Below, piece by piece: positions 18,752 through 27,500 of a stretch of DNA of 64,000 nt; positions within the stretch are counted from its first letter, which is position 1; every line of letters begins with the position of its first letter. A program made the position numbers and the translations under genes. The notes beneath the pieces were generated by a model, which was given only the letters and a program-made list of their open reading frames with translations, made no database searches and was not told where the DNA came from. The stretch is from Paenibacillus faecalis. GTDB lineage: Bacteria; Bacillota; Bacilli; Paenibacillales; Paenibacillaceae. Location of the stretch: assembly GCF_900289175.1 (NCBI RefSeq), contig NZ_LT985747.1, positions 3,967,920 to 4,031,919 of the forward strand. The letters run 5' to 3'.

Positions 18752-19656
18752 AGTCCTTCCTCATTCCTCTCCGGTGTATCTTCCGCCTTCCCCTCGGTCT
18801 TTGTGAACCCTAGGGCTGCTATACGCTCTGCCAATGATTCTGGTGTTAAACAAGGCTCTTCCAGACCCAGATTAAAGCGCTGTGATAATATGCTCCAGCA
18901 GGCAAGCGGAAGCGGCACTGCCATACCGCACTGCTCCATAATGTCCAGGCGGCCTGCCAGCTCACGCGCTGTACCTTGAAAAGCACATTCTCCTTTATGG
19001 AGTAGCACCCAGCGATCTGCCGCTTCCAGCAGCTCATCCATGCGGTGTGTAACCATAATGATCGTTCTGCCTTCCTCACGGCAGAGGGTGTGCAGCAGCC
19101 GGATTAACTCCTGTCTGCTAACAGGGTCCAATGTAGCCGTTGGTTCATCCAGAACAAGAATGTCCGGCTCCATGGCAAGCACCGAGGCGATAGCCGCCTT
19201 TCGCATCTGCCCTCCGCTTAGTTGAAACGGACTGCGTTCGAGCAGAGCCGGGTCCAGCCCCATTTTGAGGACAGCCTGCAAAGCCTTCTGCTTGGCTTCC
19301 TCCTGGCTTGCACCAAAATTCATCGGTCCGAAGCAAATATCCTTCTCTACCGTTTCCTCGAACATCTGCTGTTCGGGGAACTGAAAAACGAGCCCGACTC
19401 GACGCCGAATCTCACGCATTTTAGGTGTTTTCTGCCCCGCATTGATCACGACATCCAGCACAGCTACCGTACCAGCCGTCGGTTTTATAATACCGTTGAA
19501 CAGCTGCAGCAGCGTGGATTTCCCCGAACCAGTTGTGCCAGCAACACCGATGAATTCCCCTGCACTGATTCCAAGATCGATATGGCGAAGTGCGGCATTC
19601 GCCCACGGAGTTCGGGCATCATAATCGAAGCTTACTTTGTCTAGTTGAATGACCAT
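18736..19656 (-). CDS. ecfA2: ECF transporter ATPase EcfA2
   Basis: A 306-residue ABC ATPase. Walker A is GTTGSGKST near residue 42, the Q-loop is FQFPEQQMFEETVEKDICFG, the signature is LSGGQMRKAAIASVLAMEPD, and Walker B is ILVLDEPTATLDP. The FPEQQ(L/M)F form of the Q-loop is characteristic of EcfA2. It overlaps both neighbours by 16 bases, so the three ECF genes are translationally coupled. It powers an energy-coupling-factor importer with EcfA1 and EcfT. Confidence 0.92.
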   Translation of the reverse strand: MVIQLDKVSFDYDARTPWANAALRHIDLGISAGEFIGVAGTTGSGKSTLLQLFNGIIKPTAGTVAVLDVVINAGQKTPKMREIRRRVGLVFQFPEQQMFEETVEKDICFGPMNFGASQEEAKQKALQAVLKMGLDPALLERSPFQLSGGQMRKAAIASVLAMEPDILVLDEPTATLDPVSRQELIRLLHTLCREEGRTIIMVTHRMDELLEAADRWVLLHKGECAFQGTARELAGRLDIMEQCGMAVPLPLACWSILSQRFNLGLEEPCLTPESLAERIAALGFTKTEGKAEDTPERNEEGLCATS

Positions 19657-20534
19657 AAGAAATCCATCAGCTCCTGTTCATCCCGAACTTGACCTTTTGT
19701 AAGACCACGGGCTTCTAGTTCTTGTACAAGCTTTCGAGCAAAAGGCGCTTCCAAGCTGCACCGCGACAGCAGCTCCTCATCCCTAAATAGCTCATCAGGC
19801 GACACATCTCCGATGATAGCCCCTTCCCGCAAGGCGAGCACCCTCTCAGAAGCCATAATTTCATCCGCATCATGCGTTATGGATAGAATCGTGTATCGCC
19901 CTTCACAGTGCATTTCTTGAAGGGTTTCGGTCAAATCGCGCCGGGCCTGTTCATCCAGCATTGAAGAAGCTTCATCAAGCACCAAAATTTCTGGCTCCAT
20001 GGCAAGCACCGAGGCTAATGCTACCCTCTGCTTCTGTCCGCCGGACAGTTCAGAAGGATGTCTTTTCAGCAGATGGCTGACACCAAACTGTTCAGCATAA
20101 AGATCAACTTTCTTTCGGATTTCTTGGGCAGGTAAACACATCCCCTCCAGTCCAAAAGCAATGTCCTCTTCTACTGTACTGCCGACAAATTGATTGTCCG
20201 GATTCTGAAACACCATTCCTACCTTGCGGCGAATCGCAGGCAGATAATCCGGCTTTAGTTCCATGCCTGCCGTTACAATCAGTCCTTCATCCGGCATGAG
20301 CAGCCCGTTAAACAATCTCGCAAGTGTTGATTTCCCGCTTCCGTTGCTTCCGACAATCGTTACCCATTGTCCTTGGGGAACCGTAAAGCTGACAGACTGG
20401 ATATTGCTTAACTGCCCATGATATGAAAAGCTAACCTCCTTAAAGGTTAGCGCCGGGATCTGTTGCTCTTCTTGAGACAGGTGTCGGTCTGACTCAAGAA
20501 ATCCAAACTTGTTGTGCATCTCCGCTCTGTCCAT
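19641..20534 (-). CDS. ecfA1: ECF transporter ATPase EcfA1
   Basis: A 297-residue ABC ATPase with an N-terminal extension of about 25 residues. Walker A is GSNGSGKSTLARL, the Q-loop is FQNPDNQFVGSTVEEDIAFG (EcfA1 type), the signature is LSGGQKQRVALASVLAMEPE, and Walker B ends ILVLDEASSMLD. The last box has Ala-Ser where most relatives have Pro-Thr; the catalytic Glu remains. It heads the ECF part of the operon, 77 bases after eetB. Confidence 0.92.
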   Translation of the reverse strand: MDRAEMHNKFGFLESDRHLSQEEQQIPALTFKEVSFSYHGQLSNIQSVSFTVPQGQWVTIVGSNGSGKSTLARLFNGLLMPDEGLIVTAGMELKPDYLPAIRRKVGMVFQNPDNQFVGSTVEEDIAFGLEGMCLPAQEIRKKVDLYAEQFGVSHLLKRHPSELSGGQKQRVALASVLAMEPEILVLDEASSMLDEQARRDLTETLQEMHCEGRYTILSITHDADEIMASERVLALREGAIIGDVSPDELFRDEELLSRCSLEAPFARKLVQELEARGLTKGQVRDEQELMDFLWSFN

Positions 20535-20611
20535 ACAGATGACTCCCTTCTTTTCATCTTTCCAACTGGTTTCGAAATCTGCCGCTGGAAGACCGAAGCC
20601 AAAACTGCCTC

Positions 20612-21166
20612 TTAATCTGTAAAGCCAGCAAACAACGATAGCTTGGAAAGCGACGATACCAAATATTTTACAGCTATACCGACAAGAATACCGGTCACAA
20701 TACCGGTCAAAAGAAGTGCCGGCAAATAATAAAAGATGGAAGAGGTTTTAAATATAATCGAAGCCGCAGTCAGCTGGCCAATATTGTGAGCTACCCCACC
20801 GGCGATGCTGATCCCGATCAGGCTGAGTCTTTTTCCACTGATCTTCAGCAAACCGTACATAACAACAAAACTGAACACAGCCCCAAACAGGCTGAACAAA
20901 AAGCTCGAAAAGGTTCCGAAGATCATCGCAGTCAGAACCGTTTTTAAAACGATTAATGTCAAAGCGTCTCTTCCACGCAAAAAATATAGACAAGTCAGTA
21001 CCATAATATTGGCCAGCCCCAGTTTGGCCCCGGGTACCGACATATTTACGGGAATAAGGGATTCAACAATGCTAAGTACAACGGCAACCGCTGCAAAAAT
21101 AGAAATAATGACCGTTCTTTTCAGCAGCAGCGCAGATTCGCTAGTTGACAATGGCGTCGACTTCAT
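20612..21166 (-). CDS. eetB: EetB-like Gx transporter family membrane protein
   Basis: A 184-residue protein with about five helices of the Gx transporter/Hpre_diP_synt_I family, which resembles ECF substrate-binding components. Typical blocks are VESLIPVNMSVPGAKLGLAN and GGVAHNIGQLTAA. Older annotation calls such proteins heptaprenyl diphosphate synthase component I, but no prenyl-synthase residues are present. In Listeria, EetB is needed for flavin-based extracellular electron transfer and sits with EetA. Here it overlaps the EetA gene by 26 bases and precedes the ECF genes. It may act as substrate component for that ECF module or as membrane electron conduit; the mechanism is not settled. 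Confidence 0.82.
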   Translation of the reverse strand: MKSTPLSTSESALLLKRTVIISIFAAVAVVLSIVESLIPVNMSVPGAKLGLANIMVLTCLYFLRGRDALTLIVLKTVLTAMIFGTFSSFLFSLFGAVFSFVVMYGLLKISGKRLSLIGISIAGGVAHNIGQLTAASIIFKTSSIFYYLPALLLTGIVTGILVGIAVKYLVSSLSKLSLFAGFTD

Positions 21167-21548
21167 CCTGATTCTCTCCTCCCGTAGAGCCCTCTAGCTC
21201 TACCAACACTTTGTTAGGCAGGCAAACGATGCTCTGATTATGCTTATCAATAAATCCGAAGCTGAGGCACACTTGATCGGGACAATCCGCCTCCATCATT
21301 TCGATCCCGTAATCATGCACCTTAAGCACATTCACTCCATGATCGGTCTTAATCTCTATGATTTGTTCTTCTTTCGTTAACTCCACGGTCTTATATACTT
21401 GACCATCCACTGTGATGGTTGCAACCAAGGGGCTTTTGTGATTTTTTTCACTATCGTTTCCATTATTCCCTTCCACCCATCGTGGAACAAGAAATATTAG
21501 TGCTGCTACCAGCACAACTGAGATCAGCACGAGGTCTCCGCGTTTCAT
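21141..21548 (-). CDS. eetA: EetA-like NusG domain II protein
   Basis: A 135-residue membrane-anchored protein. One N-terminal helix (about residues 5-22) is followed by an extracytoplasmic NusG_II domain with the two-cysteine pattern CPDQVC and IVCLPNKVLVELEG. This family accompanies FMN-bind and ApbE proteins in FLEET loci, where it is called EetA. I chose the ATG at 21548 (MKRGD), which lies six bases after AAGGAAG; the ATG two codons upstream has no space for a ribosome site. It is first in the operon running through eetB to ecfT. Confidence 0.82.
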   Translation of the reverse strand: MKRGDLVLISVVLVAALIFLVPRWVEGNNGNDSEKNHKSPLVATITVDGQVYKTVELTKEEQIIEIKTDHGVNVLKVHDYGIEMMEADCPDQVCLSFGFIDKHNQSIVCLPNKVLVELEGSTGGENQDEVDAIVN

Positions 21549-21725
21549 GAGCATCTTCCTTATTTTTTGATTATATAAATCTTAGACGTCCTCATTATAA
21601 CGGCTCTTAACCTATCCTTCAATAAGCAAACACTCAATTCGGCCCATTTGAGAATATTTTCACAAAATCATCACTAAATCCAAAATTTTATTCAAAAATT
21701 AAAATAAATTATGAGAAGTCTCACA

Positions 21726-21753
21726 TCGACACTTGAACAGGCTCTGTTATAAT
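21726..21753 (+). promoter_or_regulatory. Predicted sigma-A promoter of apbE
   Basis: A -35 TCGACA, a 16-base gap and a perfect -10 TATAAT lie 34 bases before the apbE start codon, in the 239-bp divergent region shared with eetA. Confidence 0.6.
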
Positions 21754-21787
21754 CCAGTCGAAACCTGGTGGAAATGAGGAAACAAAC

Positions 21788-22882
21788 ATGAAATTAAACA
21801 AGCTTTCACCGCTTCTGCTGCTTCTGTCCGTCTTAATGATCATCGGGGGCTGTACGAACTCCAGCGAAACTTTGGCCGAACCGGATAAACAGACAGCGGA
21901 CTCCGCTTCAAATACAGCAATTACCGATCCAATCAAGAAATCTTATTATATATTTGATACCATCGTACAGGTAAAGGTATATGACAGCCGAATCACGAAC
22001 CGCCATTTTGATGAAATAGATCAGCTGCTTCAAACCATCGACGCTGAAATGAGCCGCACGAATGAATCCAGTGAACTACACAAGATCAATGACAATGCCG
22101 GGATCAAACCTGTCAAAGTGTCCGAGCAAACCTTTTACGTTATCCAAAAAGCATATGAATACTCCGAGAAAACAAAAGGACGTTTCAACCTGGCGGTCGG
22201 GCCTCTTGTCTCATTGTGGAATATTGGAGATGAAAACGCACATGTCCCTGATCAATCGGAAATCGATAAGCTGATTCCGCTGAGCCAGTATGATCAGATT
22301 GAACTAAATCCCGACACCCGTGAAGTCTATTTGAAAGAGAAAGGCATGGTTCTCGACCTTGGGGGAATCGCCAAAGGTTATGCGGCAGACGTCATTGCCA
22401 AATATTTAACAGACAATGGATTCAACAGCGCCATTATCGACTTGGGCGGCAACGTGCTCGCCTTGGGCCAGAAGCCTGGCGGTCATAAATGGACCATCGG
22501 CATTCAGGACCCTGACCTTTCGCGGGGCAATCCGATCGGCAACCTGAAGGTGGAAAACCAGACCGTTGTTACATCTGGTGTTTATGAGCGCTTCTTTGAA
22601 CAGGATGGAAAAGTGTATCATCATATTCTCGACTCCGATACCGGATATCCTGTCGACAACAACCTGAGCAGTGTTACCATTCTGACAAACAGCTCTGTGG
22701 ATGCAGATGCGCTGTCCACCTCAATCTTTTCCATGGGATTAGAAAAAGGTCTTGAGTTCGCTGAGCAGCTAGATCAAACCGAAGCCTTATTCATCACCAA
22801 AGACAAAAAAGTGTACATTACTTCAGGTATGTCTGAAGTGTTAGAAATGACCAATGACGACTACACGTTAATGAACGAATAG
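21788..22882 (+). CDS. apbE: FAD:protein FMN transferase (ApbE/FmnB), lipoprotein
   Basis: A 364-residue lipoprotein (lipobox MIIGGC, Cys22) that attaches FMN from FAD to Ser/Thr of target proteins on the outer face of the membrane. Conserved blocks are SYYIFDTIVQVKVYD, the FAD-binding MVLDLGGIAKGYAAD and IDLGGNVLALG, and the late metal-binding region NSSVDADALSTSIFSMG. The obvious target is the neighbouring PplA, which holds two flavinylation-like sites. The ATG at 21788 follows GAGGAAAC. It is divergent from eetA and has its own promoter and terminator. Confidence 0.93.
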   Translation: MKLNKLSPLLLLLSVLMIIGGCTNSSETLAEPDKQTADSASNTAITDPIKKSYYIFDTIVQVKVYDSRITNRHFDEIDQLLQTIDAEMSRTNESSELHKINDNAGIKPVKVSEQTFYVIQKAYEYSEKTKGRFNLAVGPLVSLWNIGDENAHVPDQSEIDKLIPLSQYDQIELNPDTREVYLKEKGMVLDLGGIAKGYAADVIAKYLTDNGFNSAIIDLGGNVLALGQKPGGHKWTIGIQDPDLSRGNPIGNLKVENQTVVTSGVYERFFEQDGKVYHHILDSDTGYPVDNNLSSVTILTNSSVDADALSTSIFSMGLEKGLEFAEQLDQTEALFITKDKKVYITSGMSEVLEMTNDDYTLMNE

Positions 22883-22897
22883 TACTCACCAAATTTA

Positions 22898-22936
22898 CAT
22901 CCGTCGCCCTTTTTTAAAGGGCGGCGATGTTTTTTT
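22898..22936 (+). terminator. Terminator after apbE
   Basis: Arms CGTCGCCCT and AGGGCGGCG are followed by a seven-base T-run, 16 bases past the stop codon. Confidence 0.88.
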
Positions 22937-23374
22937 CAGAAGGATCTCATCTTTCATTTGTATAAATCCATCGTTTATGATATGATAATTAATTGTTAAA
23001 GGAAATTTAACCCCGTAAGTTCCTCATCATTTATATTTTTCATCTAAGATGAAGTTATAAATTCAAATTCCTATTTTCTAACCCAAAAGTAAGAGTTTAC
23101 GGATATTGTTTTTCTGATTCACACTGGAGCGGTCATCGGAGCCGCAAGGACGAAAGAGAGGCAGGGCTTTTGTTGTTTTAGAAGTAATCATCCAAGATAT
23201 TGAACTTCAAACACCAGGAACCGGCTGTACAGCTTATTTGGCTGTCAGGGGTTAAATCATATAGCGCTTCAGCGCTCACAAAAGCACCCTGCAGAAAAAT
23301 CTGCAGGGTGCGTCTATCCATAAAAGTAATTAAATGTTATACCAACCTTTAAAATACATATCATACCATTTATG
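22937..23374. other. Gene-free region with unexplained hairpins
   Basis: No convincing coding frame is seen in 438 bases. The region holds a perfect 11-bp hairpin at 23284-23311 (GCACCCTGCAG arm). It is followed by TTTT on the minus strand, where a second small palindrome AGCGCTTCAGCGCT comes next. A G-rich block at about 23124-23170 has a GCGG/CCGC helix. This could be a small RNA or riboswitch-like element, but I cannot match it to a known class. Confidence 0.45.
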
Positions 23375-23403
23375 TTGTCTATTACCTGCCTTTATGGCAT
23401 AAT
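23375..23403 (+). promoter_or_regulatory. Predicted sigma-A promoter
   Basis: TTGTCT and CATAAT are spaced by 17 bases, ahead of the long hairpin at 23427 and the small genes at 23600 and 23771. Confidence 0.55.
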
Positions 23404-23426
23404 GGATGCATAGATCAGTGGCCAAT

Positions 23427-23463
23427 GGAAGGCATTTCGTTTGTTATAAACGGGATGCCTTCC
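23427..23463 (+). promoter_or_regulatory. Long leader hairpin
   Basis: A GGAAGGCAT/ATGCCTTCC stem continues inward with TCGTTT/AAACG pairing around GTTAT. It lies within 25-60 bases of the predicted promoter and about 140 bases before the first small gene. It may stabilise or attenuate the transcript; only a weak T-run follows. Confidence 0.55.
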
Positions 23464-23599
23464 TGTTTAATCAGTGTATTTTTTACATTATATGTTAACC
23501 TTCTTTTCATTGGCTGCTTACCAAGGAGGTTGAGGCTATCGGTTCACATCTTCAGTAAACGTTCTTTCATACAAGAATCGGGAAGCGGAGGATGTTTAT

Positions 23600-23746
23600 A
23601 TGAATATTCCAAAAACCAAGCAAAGGAAGAGCCCGAAAAAACAAAAAGGTATTCTCATGTTTGCGATCTCCTGCATCTTAACCGCCATTCTCCTGTTCAT
23701 CATCGTTGAAATTATTTTGGGTGTCATGTTCAGAACGTTGAAATAA
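23600..23746 (+). CDS. 48-residue basic membrane peptide
   Basis: The ATG follows GGAGG by seven bases. The peptide has a strongly basic N-terminus (MNIPKTKQRKSPKKQKG) and one long hydrophobic helix (about residues 18-42), ending FRTLK. It is probably a single-pass membrane protein with the basic end inside. I recognise no family. It lies 24 bases before a second mini-gene and looks like the first gene of a short operon that also includes the GreA/GreB-like gene. Confidence 0.7.
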   Translation: MNIPKTKQRKSPKKQKGILMFAISCILTAILLFIIVEIILGVMFRTLK

Positions 23747-23770
23747 GCAATGATAAAAGGAGGTTTATAT

Positions 23771-23836
23771 ATGAAAAGAATCCGAAATTGCAACAGAATG
23801 CATTGGGTTTACAGCTCCATCTATTATGAGCCATAG
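23771..23836 (+). CDS. 21-residue mini-gene
   Basis: An ATG seven bases after a near-perfect AGGAGG opens a 21-codon frame (MKRIRNCNRMHWVYSSIYYE and one more residue). Its stop lies 22 bases before the next gene's ATG. The ribosome site argues for real translation. It may be a leader peptide or a small basic peptide; no family is recognised. Confidence 0.5.
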   Translation: MKRIRNCNRMHWVYSSIYYEP

Positions 23837-23858
23837 TATGAGAGGAGATATAATAACG

Positions 23859-24305
23859 ATGAATATATATAAAACCAAACTAAGGGAGACGCTTGTTTCA
23901 CAGTTAACTTTTTTTGATGAAGAGCTTACTATGTTTCTTGATCGTTACCTCCCCGCCTCTGATGATGTCCGGATCGTACGGGAACGCAAAAATATGAAAG
24001 CGTTTATCGAGCGTTATATGTTCAAGCTGGAACAGCATTTGAAACATCACACCCTTGATGAGGATATCCCATGCCCGGATTTTGTGTTTCTGGGGAGTAC
24101 CGTAACCGTACAGTATGAAGACACCAATCACCTTGAATCTTATACCCTATGTCTGCCGGAGGAGTCTGATCCGGATACCAGCTGCATTTCCATGATTTCA
24201 CCGCTCGGCTCCCAACTTCTCATGGCTGTCAAAGACAGCCAGATTACGATCGTAACTCCCGGGCAAATTACCAAAGTAACTATTGTAGATATCAAATATA
24301 GCTAA
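23859..24305 (+). CDS. GreA/GreB C-terminal domain protein
   Basis: A 148-residue protein. The second half matches the FKBP-like C-terminal domain of transcript cleavage factors: VFLGSTVTVQYEDTNHLESY, then PEESDPDTSCISMISPLGSQ, then VTPGQITKVTIVDIKY. The first half (about residues 1-75) is helical but is not a clear copy of the GreA coiled-coil; the acidic tip motif is not obvious. It probably binds RNA polymerase near the secondary channel, but its function there is unknown. The ATG at 23859 follows GAGGAGA. Confidence 0.75.
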   Translation: MNIYKTKLRETLVSQLTFFDEELTMFLDRYLPASDDVRIVRERKNMKAFIERYMFKLEQHLKHHTLDEDIPCPDFVFLGSTVTVQYEDTNHLESYTLCLPEESDPDTSCISMISPLGSQLLMAVKDSQITIVTPGQITKVTIVDIKYS

Positions 24306-24424
24306 TCATGAAGAACTTGCTTATCCTCATTTTCGTTGGCAAACAAGTTACGCGTAACATTACAGTAACCGTAAGAGTAACTTAATCATAGATATGCAAT
24401 ACCTCTTACCATCAAAGTAATCTT

Positions 24425-24450
24425 AGGGCTGTCCATCGACAGCCCTTTTC
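24425..24450 (+). terminator. Intrinsic terminator
   Basis: Arms AGGGCTGTC and GACAGCCCT around a tetraloop are followed by TTTTCC. It ends the small operon before the WIAG-tail gene. Confidence 0.82.
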
Positions 24451-24584
24451 CCTCTGGCTCCGTTCTCCTCACATTTAATGCAATCAACTTTCTCTTCCAT
24501 AAAGTCAACTAAAACAGTGACGACAGCCCATTGTACTGCATATGATGCCGAAGACGAACCATTTTTCGGAAGGAGCGTGCAGTC

Positions 24585-27500
24585 TTGAAAAAACGAGGGA
24601 AACATACAGCGGGTAGAAATTCAACTCAGCGCTATGTAGTGGACCCTAATACAAGAGAGCTTGATTGGGCAAGACGTAACGAAGGAAAAAACCGAGCAGC
24701 AGATAGGGAGGCCCGGATTCTTTCATCTACTCTAGAAGATGAAATTATCCGTGAGACAAAAGAATCCACCACTTCTCAGACAATGCCAGACGCGGATTAC
24801 CTGGAAGAAAACACAGCCGGAAACTTACAAGAGCCAGACCCTCCTCTGGCGGACGACACAAAGGAATCGTTCAACATCTCAGACAGTCGGGAGCACCTGC
24901 TAGCTGATAAACAAATGCCCGGCCTTAAGGGGCCTTTTATCTATACTGAAGATATTAGCGAAGGTGCTGTCACCGAAAGCCGGATCGCCTCCCGTGCCAT
25001 TACCGCCTCCAAACTGGCTACTGGAGCAGTCGGAAGTGAAGCGCTGCAGGATTACGCTATCACCGGTCTGCAAATTGCAGACGGTAGTATTACCGCTTCC
25101 AAGCTTGGAAATTCGGTAGTGACCAGCGAGCATCTGGCTGACGGTTCCATTACAGACCGAAAGATTGTCGTTGGTACAATCAGCGGGGATAAAATCAAGG
25201 ATGCCAGCCTAACCTCACAAAAGCTGGCGGATCGCAGCATCACTTCCGACAAACTGGCAAACGGAGCGGTGCTCTCCCGCCATCTCAGCGGTTTAAGCCT
25301 TCCGGGTGACTTGCTTGATGATGCTGCTGTAACCAGTAACAAGATTGCTTCAAGTGCTGTAGAAACACGTCATCTCGCCAACGAATCGGTACACACCTCC
25401 AAGCTGGCAGATCAATCGGTTACTTCCTCCAAGCTACGAGAAGGCGCTGTTACAGCCCGAAAGATTGAGCCTGGAGCGATTGACGGGTCCCATATCCAAA
25501 ATTATACGATTAACGCCGTTCATCTGGCGGATGGCATCATTGCCCGAAAACATTTGGAGCCTGAGGTCATCGGATCAGAGCAGTTGGCGAACAATGTAGT
25601 TAACAGCCAGCATATTCAAAACGGCTCGATTACGACCAATCACCTGGCGGAAGGTGCAATTGGACCGGAACAAATCCGGGCTTCATCCATCGGCAAGGAG
25701 CAGATCGGAAGCAAAGAAATTCAGTCGCGTCACCTGAGTGACTTCAGTGTTACGAATACGAAGCTGTCTGACCAGTCAGTCAGCACGGCCAAGCTGATTG
25801 AACAATCTGTCACTGCTTCGAAGATTGCAGACCAAAGTATTTTGTCCAGCAAAATTTCCGATGAAGCCATCCATACCCGTCATTTAAGCAAAGGGTCTGT
25901 TGATTCAGAGCAGGTCGCTACCAAAGCGGTTAAATCCCAGCATATCGCTAATAGCGCAATACAAAGTGAGCATATCCATGAAGGCAGCCTAAAATCCCAC
26001 CACTTCGACAATAACGCCATTAATACAGCTGCCATCGCATCTCAATCCATTACAGAGCGGCATTTGTCCGGTGAATCCGTTGCTTCATTTCACCTTCAAA
26101 CTGAAGCGGTAACTGAAGATAAGCTTGCGTCTGAAAGTGTAACCAGCAGCAAGCTGGCAGCGGGTTCTGTCAACAGTTCTATCATAGCAAAAGAAGGCGT
26201 AAACTCCTCAAATATCGCCAAAGGAGCGATACGTCCGATACATCTTGGAGCTGGAAGTGTTGGTTCCGCCGCTCTTCAAAGCGGCGCTGTCGCCCAGGAT
26301 CATATCGCTTTCGGAACGATTACAAGCAAGCATCTGTCCCCCTTTTCTGTTGAATCGGACGCCATCGCAAGCGGCTCAATAACGGCTGATAAACTTGCAC
26401 AGGGAGCTATAACCGATTCCCTAATTGCTCCAGGAGCTATACTGCCGCAACATCTGTCAGATCATGCAGTTACGTCGCTCAAGCTCTCGCCGGAGAGTGT
26501 ATCAACCGACAAACTTACGGACCTGGCGGTCACCACGGCCAAACTGGCGGAAGGATGTATAAACTCTTCCAAAATTAAAGAAAATACGATCCAGGACGTT
26601 CATTTATGCAATGAATCGGTATCAGCAGATGCCCTGCAAAAAAACGCAGTGACAGGTGAAAAAATCGCTCCGAGCTCCATTACCAGTCAACATCTTGGAC
26701 TAGAATCCATTTCAGGCAAGCATCTGACCCAGGAATCGATCTATGGATATCATCTCAAAAGAAACATTATTACGCTGAATCATCTGTCTGATGAAGTACG
26801 TTCTGCTGAATTATTTGCGGATGAAAGCATACCTGGCAGCAAGCTTCAACCAGGGCTTATTAATAAAGATCATCTCAGTCCGTTTGCTGTATCTGAATCT
26901 GCAATCCAAAATAACGCAATCAGCGGCGATAAAATCCGGAACGCTTCGATCTCCGCAGATCATTTGCAGTCCAACATTATCCAGCCTGGACATCTCAGCG
27001 ACAAGGTTATCCAGTCCCAACATCTCGAAGACGGTGTGATTAGTGAAAACCATATCGCTCCAAAATCGATAACTCAGGATCATTTGCATGATGGGGTCGT
27101 TACATCCAGTCATATCAGTGAAGGAGCTGTCCGTCCATCTCATATTCAGTTGGAGGCTGTGCATCGTTCGCACATCGCTGAAGGCAGTATATATTCGAGG
27201 CATATCGATGATTCTGCCATCCAACATCATCATATTGCAGACGATTCAATCACTTCTGCTCATTTACAAATGCAGTCAGTAACCCACCATCATCTGCAGG
27301 ATGAGAGTGTAGGCTCCGAGCATCTACAGCCCGGAAGCGTACAATCGCGGCACTTGGCTGAAGGCACCGTTCTCCCTCACCATTTGCAGGAGCGGAGTAT
27401 TGGTGCAATGCATATCGAAAAAGGTTCTATCACGTCTGACCTGCTGCAGAAAGGCAGCCTGACGGGTGAGAAATTTGCGGCTCACAGTATACATGGCAAT

